Notes: generated by a model not told the origin, from the letters alone. A stretch of DNA of 64,000 nucleotides from Arthrospiribacter ruber (GCF_019343195.1 NZ_RPHB01000001.1:724136-788135); one strand, 5' to 3'; positions 36,054-45,593 are shown, numbered from the stretch's first letter. Numbers and translations are program-made.

Positions 36054-37766
36054 ATGAATTTTGCCGGAAAATACAAGACAGTGAAACTTTGGGCAGGGGT
36101 GATGCTTTGCACCATTGCTATGCCATCTATGGCCCAACAAGCAGGTGAGGTCAGAGATCAGGAGTTTGTCATCAGAAAAGACAGGGTACTGACTTTGCCA
36201 CAGCAAACGAGGAGATTTGAAAGAACTCCAGTATTGCCCGTGCCTCAAAGCGATGGGAATTTCAATTACCTGGTCAACCCATACTTTCTGTCATTGGCTC
36301 CTGAGGTCATTGAACCTGAGGCAGCTCAAAAGCAATGGCCAAGAAAAAGGGAAGACCTTTATCCTGGTTTTGCAAGACTGGGTTTTGGGAACTACATCTC
36401 ACCATTGTTTGAGGGAAGGTACAACAATTGGGAAGAGGGAGATTACAACTTTGGAGTCAAATTAAAGCATGAAGGCTTCTATACCGGTCCTGTAGAAGGT
36501 AGGAATTCCGGTGAGAACTTTACTGATGTAGGTGTGAACGGTACCCTTTTCAGGGATTTCTTTCAGGTATATGGAGGAGTGGATTATTACCGCCATAAAT
36601 TTAACTTTTATGGGTATGATCCTGAAAACCCTCTTTTGGAAAATTTTATTCCCAATCAAAATGTCCTGAACACTTTTAAAATTAATGCCGGGATTCAGGA
36701 TATTGAGAAAATGGAAGGATTCAACTACGATGTCAATCTTGGATTAAGGGCATTTAATGACAATTATGAAGCTGCTGAAACAGATTTTATGTTGAAAATA
36801 AAGTCAGGTTACTGGTTTGATAATGCCATTCAGACCGGAATTGATCTTGACCTCTCACTCACGCAGCCCAAAGATGTATTCTATTCCAATATCAACCGGA
36901 ATTATTTCAAAGTAAATCCTTTTGTGGGATATCAGAATGAGAACCTAAAAGTCAGGGCTGGGGCCAATATTATTTTTGAAAATGATGTCACACCCAACAA
37001 AGAATCCGATTTCAAGGTGTTTCCTCAGATTTTGGGAGAATATTTTATTCAGGACGAATTTGGGATTTATGCAGGTTTCGAAGGAGACATTCACAGGCAA
37101 ACTTACCAGGACTTTGTGATGGAAAACCCTTTCTTGGGACCGAGCACCGACCTATTTAATACCATTCAGAATTTCAATGCCAAGGCAGGTGTAAAAGGAA
37201 CCTTGAATGATGAGCTTACTTATGAAGCGGGGATTTCTTATGGTAGGTTCACTAATATGCACTTCTTTGCCAATTCCCAGCTTGACACTACCCGTTTCAA
37301 TTTGTTCTATGATGATGATACCCGCCTGCTGAATTACAGTGCCAAAGTCAGCTGGAATTATGAAGGCTGGTACAGACTTATTGGTAAGGCCAATTACTAT
37401 TTTTACAACACTTCCACACTGGAAGCTGCCTTCCAAAGGCCTGAATGGGAATTGAGTATCAACAATAATTTTATACTCGACGAGAGATGGTTGCTTCAGT
37501 TTAATGCCAACTTGATGGGCGGAATAGTAGCAGGCATACATGATCCGGTGAGGCCATTGCCAGAGCTGGAATCAGGGGAGTTTAGGACAGAAACCTTACC
37601 TGCCATCATAGATTTACAGCTTAAAGCTGACTATAAGATCAATGATCAGTTCTCTGTTTTTGCAATCGGGAACAATCTTCTGAACAGAACCAATCAAAGG
37701 TTTTTGAATTATCCGGTAAGGGGGATTCAGGGAATAGTTGGACTTACCTATAAATTTGGCTATTGA
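36054..37766 (+). CDS. Outer-membrane beta-barrel protein (TonB-dependent-receptor-like barrel without plug)
   Basis: The 570-residue protein has a signal peptide ending MPSMAQ and then about 60 residues of linker. The rest (about 95-570) has the alternating, aromatic-rich strands of an outer-membrane barrel: YPGFARLGFGNYISPLFEGR, YQVYGGVDYYRHKFNFYG-type hairpins and the terminal strand GIVGLTYKFGY with an aromatic last residue. The C-terminal half, with DLQLKADYKINDQFSVFAIG and NNLLNRTNQRFLNYP, resembles TonB-dependent receptor barrels. No plug domain or TonB box is visible. Its cargo is unknown; the neighbouring TolQ/ExbD/TonB-like genes suggest an energised partnership. Confidence 0.8.
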   Translation: MNFAGKYKTVKLWAGVMLCTIAMPSMAQQAGEVRDQEFVIRKDRVLTLPQQTRRFERTPVLPVPQSDGNFNYLVNPYFLSLAPEVIEPEAAQKQWPRKREDLYPGFARLGFGNYISPLFEGRYNNWEEGDYNFGVKLKHEGFYTGPVEGRNSGENFTDVGVNGTLFRDFFQVYGGVDYYRHKFNFYGYDPENPLLENFIPNQNVLNTFKINAGIQDIEKMEGFNYDVNLGLRAFNDNYEAAETDFMLKIKSGYWFDNAIQTGIDLDLSLTQPKDVFYSNINRNYFKVNPFVGYQNENLKVRAGANIIFENDVTPNKESDFKVFPQILGEYFIQDEFGIYAGFEGDIHRQTYQDFVMENPFLGPSTDLFNTIQNFNAKAGVKGTLNDELTYEAGISYGRFTNMHFFANSQLDTTRFNLFYDDDTRLLNYSAKVSWNYEGWYRLIGKANYYFYNTSTLEAAFQRPEWELSINNNFILDERWLLQFNANLMGGIVAGIHDPVRPLPELESGEFRTETLPAIIDLQLKADYKINDQFSVFAIGNNLLNRTNQRFLNYPVRGIQGIVGLTYKFGY

Positions 37767-37798
37767 TAAAGAATTTGACCGCCCTGTATTTTCTATGG

Positions 37799-37829
37799 TT
37801 TGCCTTTTGCTTCATTTCTTTTAGCTTCG
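37799..37829 (+). promoter_or_regulatory. Possible internal promoter before the SPOR gene
   Basis: TTTG at 37799-37802, a 19-base spacer and TAGCTTCG at 37822-37829 fit the Bacteroidota consensus except for one base in the second box. The start codon at 37854 is 24 bases downstream. The 87-base gap here is the largest in the operon. Confidence 0.4.
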
Positions 37830-37853
37830 TAGGTTGAATGAAAATCCGGAACT

Positions 37854-38606
37854 ATGTCGTCTCACGAAAAAGATAAAAATCAAGGTCCTGAGGACAAGGA
37901 CTATGGCTTCCCATTTGTGGAAGTCACTCCCTTAGTTGAACCCCAAGCATCTTCCCAAGAAAAGGAGACTGTAGCGCCAGTTACCAAAGAGGATGAAAAA
38001 TCAAGCCATATATCTGTAGATAAAGGACTTATAAAGCCAACCATCAACACCAGCAGGAAAGCAAAAAGACAATCTCCAGTATTATTTTCTTTGGTGCTGT
38101 TGATAGTGGTGATTTTGGGAGTCATGGCATATTTCTTGTATTATCAACCTACAGCTGAACAAAAGGTCAGCCAATCGAATACAGTGGCAGTAAGTGATCT
38201 GCCTGTTGCTGTAGAAGAAGAAAATACGGAGGAACCTCAGGCTATGGAAATGGAATCAGACCAAGATGAAATTGAAGTAGAAGCTGAGCCCCAGGAAGAC
38301 ATCCCTAATCCAAATATTAGCCCCGAAAGAAGTAACGCTACCGGTACCATTGAAACAGTCCAAGCTCCAGCGGAAAGGCCCGTATACCATATTATTGTGG
38401 GAAGCATGCCCAACGAGAGTTTGGCGAGGGAAGAAGCTGAAAAACTATTACAGAAAGGAAAAAACCTGTACCTACTTATGCCACATGGCGACACTAGAAA
38501 TTACCGCTTGTCCATTGGAAGTTTTGGCACTTTCAGCAGCGCATCACAAGCTTTGGATGAAGCGAAAAAAGAATTTGACGACTCAATCTGGATTTTGAAA
38601 TACTAA
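37854..38606 (+). CDS. SPOR domain membrane protein
   Basis: The 250-residue protein has a cytoplasmic N terminus (about 1-75), one transmembrane helix (about 80-100, LFSLVLLIVVILGVMAYFL), an acidic periplasmic linker (Glu/Gln-rich, about 115-165) and a C-terminal SPOR domain. The domain begins YHIIVGSMPNESLAREEAEK and includes YRLSIGSFGTFSSASQAL. SPOR domains bind denuded septal peptidoglycan, so the protein should localise to division sites. It stops one base before the TolQ/ExbB start. Together with the Tol-like genes it suggests a link between envelope constriction and energisation. Confidence 0.88.
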   Translation: MSSHEKDKNQGPEDKDYGFPFVEVTPLVEPQASSQEKETVAPVTKEDEKSSHISVDKGLIKPTINTSRKAKRQSPVLFSLVLLIVVILGVMAYFLYYQPTAEQKVSQSNTVAVSDLPVAVEEENTEEPQAMEMESDQDEIEVEAEPQEDIPNPNISPERSNATGTIETVQAPAERPVYHIIVGSMPNESLAREEAEKLLQKGKNLYLLMPHGDTRNYRLSIGSFGTFSSASQALDEAKKEFDDSIWILKY

Positions 38607-38607
38607 T

Positions 38608-39297
38608 ATGATAATCACACAAATCAGCACTGACGGCCAAATGATGGCCGACACCCTTTCTGTAATGGACAAAGCTCCTGAGAGCATAGGTTTGATGGAC
38701 CTTATGATCAAAGGTGGCTACATGATGATCCCCTTGTACATTTTGTTTGTACTGGCGATTTTCATTTTTGTAGAAAAAGTAATCACACTGCGAAAGGCTT
38801 CAAAATCTCCCAAAAACCTGATGGATCAGGTAAAGATCCTTGTGCAGGCCGGAAAAATTGAGCAGGCCAAGATGTTGTGCCAACAGGAAGATACACCTGT
38901 GGTAAATATGATCGGAAAAGGACTGGAAAGGATCGGAAGCCCTTTGAAAAATATTGAAGTGTCTATCGAGAATGTAGGTAAAATAGAAATCTACAAACTG
39001 GAAAAAAACCTGGGTATCCTCGCAACTGTGGCCGGAGCTGCTCCAATGATCGGTTTCTTAGGAACAGTAGCCGGTATGATCAGGGCTTTTATCGGGGTGG
39101 CTCAAGAAGAAGGAATGGTCAGCCCCAAGCTGCTTTCAACAGGTATCTATGAAGCCATGATTACCACTGCTACAGGCCTTGTCGTAGGGATCATCGCATA
39201 CTTAGGTTACAATTACCTCGTTACACAAGTATCCAAGCTTGTTCATAGTATGGAATATTCTTCCATCGAATTCATAGATTTACTTCAGGAAAAATAA
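38608..39297 (+). CDS. MotA/TolQ/ExbB proton channel family protein
   Basis: The 229-residue inner-membrane protein has three hydrophobic spans (about 30-55, 130-155 and 180-205) and the family signature in LGILATVAGAAPMIGFLGTV and the later TTATGLVVGIIAYLGYNYL. It would form a proton channel with the next gene's product and power a TonB- or TolA-like protein. It starts one base after the SPOR stop and ends two bases before exbD. Its C-terminal extension ends at EFIDLLQEK. Confidence 0.9.
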   Translation: MIITQISTDGQMMADTLSVMDKAPESIGLMDLMIKGGYMMIPLYILFVLAIFIFVEKVITLRKASKSPKNLMDQVKILVQAGKIEQAKMLCQQEDTPVVNMIGKGLERIGSPLKNIEVSIENVGKIEIYKLEKNLGILATVAGAAPMIGFLGTVAGMIRAFIGVAQEEGMVSPKLLSTGIYEAMITTATGLVVGIIAYLGYNYLVTQVSKLVHSMEYSSIEFIDLLQEK

Positions 39298-39299
39298 AC

Positions 39300-39692
39300 A
39301 TGGGTTTACAATCAAAACATAAGGTAGATGCAGCATTCAGCATGTCTTCTATGACAGATATTATCTTTCTGTTGTTGATATTTTTCATGTTGACATCTTC
39401 ATTTATCACTCCTTCAGGTTTGCCTGTCAATCTTCCTTCAAGTGAATCATCTGATATCGTTATGCAGGAAATTACCGTTACAGTAACTAAGGACCTTAAG
39501 TTTTCTGTCAATGATAAGATAATTCCAAGAGAGCAGGTCAAAACTGAATTGACCTCCTTACTTCAGAACAAAAAAGGTCAGGTAGTCCTCCATATCGATA
39601 AGGAAGTTCCAGTAGAACATCTTGTGGAAATCGGAGGAATAGCAGCAGGTCTTGAGGCCAATGTCACTATAGCGACAAAACCATACAAATAA
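39300..39692 (+). CDS. ExbD/TolR biopolymer transport protein
   Basis: A 130-residue single-span protein. The transmembrane region DIIFLLLIFFMLTSSF (about 20-35) contains the essential Asp of the family (MTDIIFLLL). The periplasmic domain includes LPVNLPSSESSD, VSVNDK-type strands and PVEHLVEIGGIAAGL. It partners the preceding TolQ/ExbB. The stop overlaps the next start (TAATG), indicating coupled translation. Confidence 0.9.
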   Translation: MGLQSKHKVDAAFSMSSMTDIIFLLLIFFMLTSSFITPSGLPVNLPSSESSDIVMQEITVTVTKDLKFSVNDKIIPREQVKTELTSLLQNKKGQVVLHIDKEVPVEHLVEIGGIAAGLEANVTIATKPYK

Positions 39693-40651
39693 TGCATATC
39701 TGGGAAACAGACAGCCAAGAAGCAGCCAATAAAAGAAAAGCAGCAATCATCACCTTGATAGTCAATGTCTTGGTGTTGTTGGCGGTTTTTTTTATTGTAG
39801 TATGGAAAGAGCAGATTCCTCCGCTCCCCAAATATGGTATGGAGCTCAATTTGGGATTTTCTGATCTGGGAAGTGGAAACGTGCAGACCACCGCCCCCCC
39901 TTCGGAAACCCAGACACAAAATACAGAAGCACCGGCTCCCGGAGAGCAAGCTCCACGGCCGACAGAATCTTCTGTGCCCGTCACCCAACCAAAAACCGAA
40001 GCTGCAAAGCCTCAAACTGCTCCGGCAAAGCCTTCAGTCGAAGCACTTTCCAAAACCCCAAGTCCGGTAAAGGGTGCTGAGCAACCAAAACCTGCTCCCA
40101 AGGAACCCAGTCCAGCTAAGAGAGAGACGACACCTGTGACGCAACCTGCTACTTCTGAAGCAGAGAAAACTACTACAAAGGCAGAGGAAAAGCCTAAAAT
40201 TGATCAAAGGGCTATTTTTGGTGCTGGAGGAACATCAGGCTCAGGCAATCAGCCTGCGCAGGGTTCTGCCCAAGGATCTTCCGATCAAAGGGGAGATGAA
40301 GGCAAACCTCAGGGTACCGTTGATGGCAGGGCAATTATGGGCTCTGGTTCAGGAGAGGGAAATCCCGGTCCTGCATCAGGATACAACCTTGAACTGGCAG
40401 GTTGGGACTTTGCTTCCAGACCCAATATCAGTGACAGGGTGTCAACCAGAAACGGGAGAATAGTTTTTAGAATTACGGTAGATGACAATGGAAGAATAGT
40501 GCAGGCAGTTCCTTTGGAATATAATGTGTCAAATGAAGTTTTGGCATATTACAGGACAGTTGTGAACCAGATCAATTTTAAGAGACAGGCTGGAGCGGCC
40601 ACTGCGGATTATTCTCAGGGAAAAATCACCTTTATTATCAAAGTAGATTAA
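39692..40651 (+). CDS. TonB/TolA-like energy transducer
   Basis: The 319-residue protein has one N-terminal transmembrane helix (about 18-38, ITLIVNVLVLLAVFFIVVW). A long Pro/Ala/Lys/Glu/Gln-rich stretch (about 65-170) can span the periplasm. A Gly/Ser/Gln-rich region contains a repeated (D)QRAIFGAGG / DGRAIMGSGSG motif. The C-terminal domain (about 225-319) has the TonB-like pattern GRIVFRITVDDNGRIVQAVP. The order TolQ-ExbD-TonB matches energised envelope machines. It abuts folC with no gap. Whether it drives TonB-type uptake or Tol-type constriction cannot be told from sequence. Confidence 0.85.
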   Translation: MHIWETDSQEAANKRKAAIITLIVNVLVLLAVFFIVVWKEQIPPLPKYGMELNLGFSDLGSGNVQTTAPPSETQTQNTEAPAPGEQAPRPTESSVPVTQPKTEAAKPQTAPAKPSVEALSKTPSPVKGAEQPKPAPKEPSPAKRETTPVTQPATSEAEKTTTKAEEKPKIDQRAIFGAGGTSGSGNQPAQGSAQGSSDQRGDEGKPQGTVDGRAIMGSGSGEGNPGPASGYNLELAGWDFASRPNISDRVSTRNGRIVFRITVDDNGRIVQAVPLEYNVSNEVLAYYRTVVNQINFKRQAGAATADYSQGKITFIIKVD

Positions 40652-41935
40652 ATGACCTACAAAGAAACGTTGGACTACCTGTTCAATGCTTTGCCTATGT
40701 TTCAGAGGGTGGGAGCTTCTGCTTTCAAAAAAGACCTCAGCAATACCCTGAAGCTTTGTGCACATTTAGGTAATCCCGAAAATGCTTTTCCTTCTGTACA
40801 TGTGGCGGGTACTAATGGAAAAGGAAGTACTTCCCACGCTATTGCAGCGGTTTTGATGGAGGCCGGCTATAAGGTTGGGCTTTATACCTCACCACATCTG
40901 AAATCATTCACCGAAAGAATAAAAGTCAATGGTGAAGATATTCCTGAAGATGCTGTAGTAAGTTTCGTCGCAGAGAATAAATCTTTATTGGATGAGCTTC
41001 TCCCTAGTTTTTTTGAAATGACGGTTGGGATGGCTTTTTGGTATTTTGCTGATTGCAAAGTAGATATTGCAGTGGTAGAAGTAGGAATGGGAGGTAGGCT
41101 GGACAGTACCAATGTGTTAAGTCCCAAAGTTACTGTCATTACCAATATAGGCTGGGATCACATGCAATATTTGGGCAATACATTGCCGGAGATTGCAGGT
41201 GAAAAGGCGGGAATTATCAAAAGAAATACGCCTGTAGTCATCAGCCAAAAGCAGGCAGAAGTACAGCATGTTTTTTTGCAAAAGGCCCAGGAGCTTGAAG
41301 CTCCCCTCTATTTTGCGGAAGATGAATATGAAGTCGTTCCGGTCAAAAGTGAAGACTCCTCTACTTTTACGATCAGGAAAGGAGCATTGTCTTATTCCTT
41401 ACAAATAGATTTGTTGGGCAATTACCAGAGGCTTAACCTACCGGGTATTCTTAAAACTCTTGATGTTTTAAATGACTCCGGATTTGGCATATCTCAGTCC
41501 CATGTGACAAAGGGTTTATTTCAGATCAGCAAACTGACAGGTCTAAAGGGCCGTTGGCAAATACTATCCGAAAATCCCAAAATCATCTGCGATACAGGTC
41601 ATAACAAGGACGGGATCAAAATGCTGATAGAGCAAATTCAGCAAACTCCACATGACCGGCTTTTTGTAGTGCTAGGGATGGTAAATGACAAGGACGTCAA
41701 CCAAGTCTTGAACCTCCTACCAAAGGAAGCAACGTACTTTTTTTGCGAAGCCAAAATTCCTAGAGCCATGGAAGCAGATAAATTATGCAGTCTGGCAACC
41801 CAACATGGCTTAAGCGGAGCAGTGGTCAAAGATGTGAATGCTGCCATTGAAATGGCCAAGAAAAATGCAGGGCCAAATGATTTGATTTTCATCGGAGGGA
41901 GTACCTTTGTGGTCGCTGAAATAAAGGAACTCTGA
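40652..41935 (+). CDS. folC: Dihydrofolate synthase / folylpolyglutamate synthase FolC
   Basis: FolC adds glutamate to dihydropteroate and to folates. The 427-residue protein has the P-loop GTNGKGSTSHA (about 51-61), TSPHLKSFTERIKVNG, a VEVGMGGRLDSTNV block and a C-terminal GVKDVNAAIEMA segment with GGSTFVVAEI near the end. Length and motif order are typical. It directly follows the TonB-like gene and is followed after two bases by trmB. It is a housekeeping gene within the envelope operon. Confidence 0.95.
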   Translation: MTYKETLDYLFNALPMFQRVGASAFKKDLSNTLKLCAHLGNPENAFPSVHVAGTNGKGSTSHAIAAVLMEAGYKVGLYTSPHLKSFTERIKVNGEDIPEDAVVSFVAENKSLLDELLPSFFEMTVGMAFWYFADCKVDIAVVEVGMGGRLDSTNVLSPKVTVITNIGWDHMQYLGNTLPEIAGEKAGIIKRNTPVVISQKQAEVQHVFLQKAQELEAPLYFAEDEYEVVPVKSEDSSTFTIRKGALSYSLQIDLLGNYQRLNLPGILKTLDVLNDSGFGISQSHVTKGLFQISKLTGLKGRWQILSENPKIICDTGHNKDGIKMLIEQIQQTPHDRLFVVLGMVNDKDVNQVLNLLPKEATYFFCEAKIPRAMEADKLCSLATQHGLSGAVVKDVNAAIEMAKKNAGPNDLIFIGGSTFVVAEIKEL

Positions 41936-41937
41936 TT

Positions 41938-42600
41938 ATGGGCAGAAAGAAGCTGCAAAGGTTTAAGGAAAACGAAGAAAACCGAAACGTAGTCCAGGAA
42001 GGAAAAGAGATTTTTGAAAAGGTCAAAGGCCAGTGGAACAGCCTGCAATTTGATAATGACAGACCCCTTACAGTAGAACTGGCTTGTGGAAGGGGAGAAT
42101 TCACTGTTGGATTGGCAAGACAATATCCAGAAAGGAATTTTATCGGTGTGGACATCAAAGGTTCACGTATCTGGAAAGGAAGCAGCATTGCTACAGAGGA
42201 AGGTCTGGAAAATGTGGCTTTTTTGCGCACACAGATACAAATGTTAGATAAGTTTTTTGATCAGGGGGAAATCTCTGAGCTTTGGATCACATTTCCGGAT
42301 CCATTCCCAAGGGATGGAGATGAGAAAAGAAGACTTACCTCGTCCAGATTTCTGGATATGTATAAGCCGATGATAAGTGAAGGAGGAACGGTTCATTTTA
42401 AAACTGATAATACCGGTCTTTTTGATTTTACGCTTGAGGTATTAGGTCAACGTGAAGACGTGGATTTAATTTTTTCCACCCATGATTTTTATACTTCTGA
42501 GCTAAAAGATGAGCATCATGGGATCAAGACCCGCTATGAAAAAATATTCAGTGATAAAGGAGAGAAAATCAAGTACTTGAAATTTAGATTTAAAGTATAG
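41938..42600 (+). CDS. trmB: tRNA (guanine-46-N7)-methyltransferase TrmB
   Basis: TrmB makes m7G46 in the variable loop of many tRNAs using SAM. The 220-residue protein has the SAM motif VELACGRGEFTVGLA (about 49-63), YPERNFIGVDIKGSRIWKG and the TrmB signature LWITFPDPFPRDGDEKRR, in which the acidic residues bind the substrate. A downstream hairpin ends the operon. Start is ATG 41938, two bases after the folC stop. Confidence 0.95.
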   Translation: MGRKKLQRFKENEENRNVVQEGKEIFEKVKGQWNSLQFDNDRPLTVELACGRGEFTVGLARQYPERNFIGVDIKGSRIWKGSSIATEEGLENVAFLRTQIQMLDKFFDQGEISELWITFPDPFPRDGDEKRRLTSSRFLDMYKPMISEGGTVHFKTDNTGLFDFTLEVLGQREDVDLIFSTHDFYTSELKDEHHGIKTRYEKIFSDKGEKIKYLKFRFKV

Positions 42601-42601
42601 T

Positions 42602-42627
42602 AAAGGGGCGGTTTCGCTCTTTTTTTG
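42602..42627 (+). terminator. Intrinsic terminator after trmB
   Basis: GGGCG and CGCTC, separated by GTTT, form a short stem (one G-U wobble) extended by AAA/TTT pairs, and a seven-base T-run follows. It begins two bases after the trmB stop and closes the holA-to-trmB operon. Confidence 0.6.
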
Positions 42628-42788
42628 TAGCCAGAATTTTTACAAGATTGTTATGTACTCTGAAAGTAGGTGAGGATTGGCTAATATTTTTAAGATTGAT
42701 ATATTGTATCATTCCGCTTATAAAAGTGTGGGAGAAATTGAATCAGATTTTTGTGATATTTATTGGCAAAACTTACCCTCTACCTATT

Positions 42789-45044
42789 ATGAAATACCTA
42801 TCTGCCATATTGATTTGTATGTTTTTTGTCCAGGAAACTTATGCCCAGTTTCCTAAGGAAAAGTATGAGAAGGCGGCTTATTACCTGACCAATAACCTGG
42901 AAAAGGAAGTTTTTCACTTGGAAGTCAAACCCAATTGGGTCGAAAAGGGAAGCAAGTTTTGGCATGTGGCCCAGACAGCTGAAGGAAAGAGATTTTATCT
43001 GACTGATGTCCAAGATGCAAAGACCACACCTTTGTTTGACCACAGGAGGATGGCAGATTTACTTTCAGAGCAATCAGGAGAGGATGTTGATCCTGCTGAT
43101 TTGCCATTTGATCGAATAAGGTGGCATGAAGGGAAAAAGATTGGATTTACGTGGAGGAACAGGGATTGGATATATGATTTAGAAGAGGGGAATCTTTCAT
43201 TTGAGCAAAGTGATAGGAAGCAGAACGTTCAGGGCTTATCTCCGGATGGGCAATGGCGGGCCTACCAAAAAAATCATAACGTCTATGTGGAGGACCTCAT
43301 CACTGGCGAACAAAGGCAGTTGAGCTTTGCGGGAAAGCAAGGTTTTGAATATGCTTCGGGTTATGGGTGGAGTGATTTGATCAAAGGAGAAAATGGTCCC
43401 AGACCGGAAAGGTTTTTTGTATCATGGTCTCCGGATTCCAAAAAGATCTTTACACATGTGGTGGACCTCCGTCTGGCAGAAAAAATGTTCCTGCTGGATT
43501 TCAGCCAAGAGGATAAATTCAGGCCTGATTTGTACGGTTATTATAGGGCTTCGCCTGGGGATTCCACAGTGGTGCAGCTGATTCCGGTGATTTTTGATGT
43601 AGAAGAAAAAAGTGAGCAACTTCTGAATTCCCTTAAGAGACCTAATTTTATGTCGGTGAACCTAAGGTGGCAAAAGGACAGTCAGCAGCTCCGTGGGATT
43701 TATTTGGAAAGGGGTTTTAAGAAGTTACATTTTCTGGAAGTCAGTTTGGATGGCTCATTGAGAGATTTGTTTACAGATGAGGAGGAGACTTTTGTGAATA
43801 GAGATGTTTTGTTTCATCAGTTTCAAAATGGTGATTTTATCATTTCTTCCGAAAAATCAGGGTGGAACCACCTGTACCATTATAACAGTACAGGAAGATT
43901 GATCAGACAGCTCACCAATGGAGAATTTGTGGTCAATAAAATCTCTGGTGTGGATGAAAAAAAACAATTGGTCTTTTTCGAAGCTTCTGGAAAAGAACAG
44001 GGCCGAAATCCTTATTACAATCATCTCTATGCTGTAAAGTTGGACGGAACCGGAGTGAAGTTACTTACTCCGGAAAATGCCTTTCATGAAATTGATCTGG
44101 CACCTGATTTCAAAAGCTTTTTGGACAACTACTCAAGGCCTGACGCTCCAACAGTATCTGCCTTACGCTCTACAAATGATGGGGATCTCATTAAGGAAGT
44201 ATCAAGAGCAGACGTTTCCAATTTGCTTAACAGGGGATATAAGTTTCCGGACTCCTTCTCCGCCACAGCCAAAGATGGGAAGACAGAGATATACGGGCTT
44301 TATTTTGTCCCAAGTGATATTGACCCTGGCAAAAAATACCCGGTCATAGACTACACCTACACTGGACCCCATACCGCAGTAACTCCAAAAACTTTCAAAT
44401 CTGCTCTATTTAACCATCCCCAGCAAATGGCGGAGTTGGGGTTTGTGGTAGTGATGGTAGACGGTCTGGGAACTGCCGGAAGGGGAAAGGCATTTCAGAA
44501 CCATTCCTATAAAAATCTCGGAGACGGCACCTCGGATCATGTATTGGCCATTAAGCAACTTGCAGAGAATACCACGTTTATTGATTTGGAAAAAGTCGGG
44601 ATTTATGGACATTCTGCCGGAGGATACGATGCAGCTAGAGCTATGCTGCTTCACCCTGATTTTTATAAAGTAGGGGTAAGCTCAGCAGCAGATCATGACC
44701 ATAGGATGGAAAAAGCCTGGTGGCCGGAAATGTTTATGGGCTATCCAGTAGGTGACTTTTACCATGATCAGTCCAATGTGAGCAACGCCGCTAAGCTAGA
44801 GGGCAGACTTTTGATTGCACATGGTGCCATGGATGAGAATGTAAACCCTTCTGCATCCTACAAATTTGCCGAGGAGCTGATCAAGGCAGGCAAGGATTTC
44901 GATTTTTTCATATGGCCCAGCCGTGATCACAATTTCGGGAGACCCTATGGAGATTATTTTACCAAAAAGCGATGGGATTATTTTATTGAGCACCTGATGG
45001 GAGAACAGCCTCTGAGGAATTACCTCCCTGAAGGTTTGAAATAG
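42789..45044 (+). CDS. S9 family (DPP-IV-like) exported serine peptidase
   Basis: The 751-residue protein starts at ATG 42789 with signal MKYLSAILICMFFVQ up to TYAQ; the open frame reaches upstream to TTG 42648, but that part is not a signal and the gap holds a terminator. An N-terminal beta-propeller (about 60-500, DPP-IV type) precedes an alpha/beta hydrolase domain. The catalytic triad is Ser609 (YGHSAGGYDA), Asp682 (HGAMDENV) and His714 (SRDHNFG). It should clip dipeptides or small peptides outside the cytoplasm. Its last 62 bases overlap the convergent GNAT gene. Confidence 0.9.
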   Translation: MKYLSAILICMFFVQETYAQFPKEKYEKAAYYLTNNLEKEVFHLEVKPNWVEKGSKFWHVAQTAEGKRFYLTDVQDAKTTPLFDHRRMADLLSEQSGEDVDPADLPFDRIRWHEGKKIGFTWRNRDWIYDLEEGNLSFEQSDRKQNVQGLSPDGQWRAYQKNHNVYVEDLITGEQRQLSFAGKQGFEYASGYGWSDLIKGENGPRPERFFVSWSPDSKKIFTHVVDLRLAEKMFLLDFSQEDKFRPDLYGYYRASPGDSTVVQLIPVIFDVEEKSEQLLNSLKRPNFMSVNLRWQKDSQQLRGIYLERGFKKLHFLEVSLDGSLRDLFTDEEETFVNRDVLFHQFQNGDFIISSEKSGWNHLYHYNSTGRLIRQLTNGEFVVNKISGVDEKKQLVFFEASGKEQGRNPYYNHLYAVKLDGTGVKLLTPENAFHEIDLAPDFKSFLDNYSRPDAPTVSALRSTNDGDLIKEVSRADVSNLLNRGYKFPDSFSATAKDGKTEIYGLYFVPSDIDPGKKYPVIDYTYTGPHTAVTPKTFKSALFNHPQQMAELGFVVVMVDGLGTAGRGKAFQNHSYKNLGDGTSDHVLAIKQLAENTTFIDLEKVGIYGHSAGGYDAARAMLLHPDFYKVGVSSAADHDHRMEKAWWPEMFMGYPVGDFYHDQSNVSNAAKLEGRLLIAHGAMDENVNPSASYKFAEELIKAGKDFDFFIWPSRDHNFGRPYGDYFTKKRWDYFIEHLMGEQPLRNYLPEGLK

Positions 45045-45531
45045 GCATTTCCATTACATAATCATCCATCACAAACCCATTTCCAATGTCAATAAGCTCT
45101 GCCCGTGCCTGGTAGAAGCCTAACCTAAGGTAAAAAGCTATTGCTTTGCTGTTGAACCGGTTCACATTCAGGTAAATATGTGATTGCTGATTTTTGAGTG
45201 CCATTTCTTTGACCTCTTCTATCATTTTTTTGCCATATCCTTTTCCTTGAGTTTCCTGCAAAAAGTAGATTTTGTGGATCTTTGTTTTGTTGTCTTTGCA
45301 GTTGACCTCATAAGAGCAGTATCCTATGGCTTTTTGATTTTCCTCTGCCAATAGAAATTTGTGATTTCTTGCCTGGATCTGCGATTGTAAGGCCTCCATA
45401 CTGTACATCCAGTCCATCATAAAATCTATCTGTGAAGGGGTCAGCACGTCTGCAAAAGTTTTGGGCCAAACGTCCAGCGCTACATCTCTTACCAGATGAA
45501 GTTCATCCAAACCTATGCTTCTAATTTTCAT
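44983..45531 (-). CDS. GNAT family N-acetyltransferase
   Basis: The 182-residue protein (ATG 45531; a TTG two codons earlier is possible) has the acetyl-CoA-binding motif A, QETQGKGYGKKMIEEV (about 96-111), preceded by a beta-strand block IHKIYFLQ and followed by NVNRFNSKAIAFYLRLGF. These are the standard GNAT motifs. The substrate is unknown. The C terminus (about 20 residues, GGNSSEAVLPSGAQ) lies entirely in the antisense of the end of the peptidase gene, a tail-to-tail overlap of 62 bases. Confidence 0.85.
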   Translation of the reverse strand: MKIRSIGLDELHLVRDVALDVWPKTFADVLTPSQIDFMMDWMYSMEALQSQIQARNHKFLLAEENQKAIGYCSYEVNCKDNKTKIHKIYFLQETQGKGYGKKMIEEVKEMALKNQQSHIYLNVNRFNSKAIAFYLRLGFYQARAELIDIGNGFVMDDYVMEMPISNLQGGNSSEAVLPSGAQ

Positions 45532-45593
45532 TTTCAATCCGTTTAGCGAATTTAGTCAAAATCCATAAATCAAATCCAAAAATGAATTCACAA

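Noticed and set aside
42648..42788. Upstream TTG extension of the S9 peptidase
   Set aside because: The 47 extra residues precede a clean signal peptide at ATG 42789 and would start right behind a terminator.
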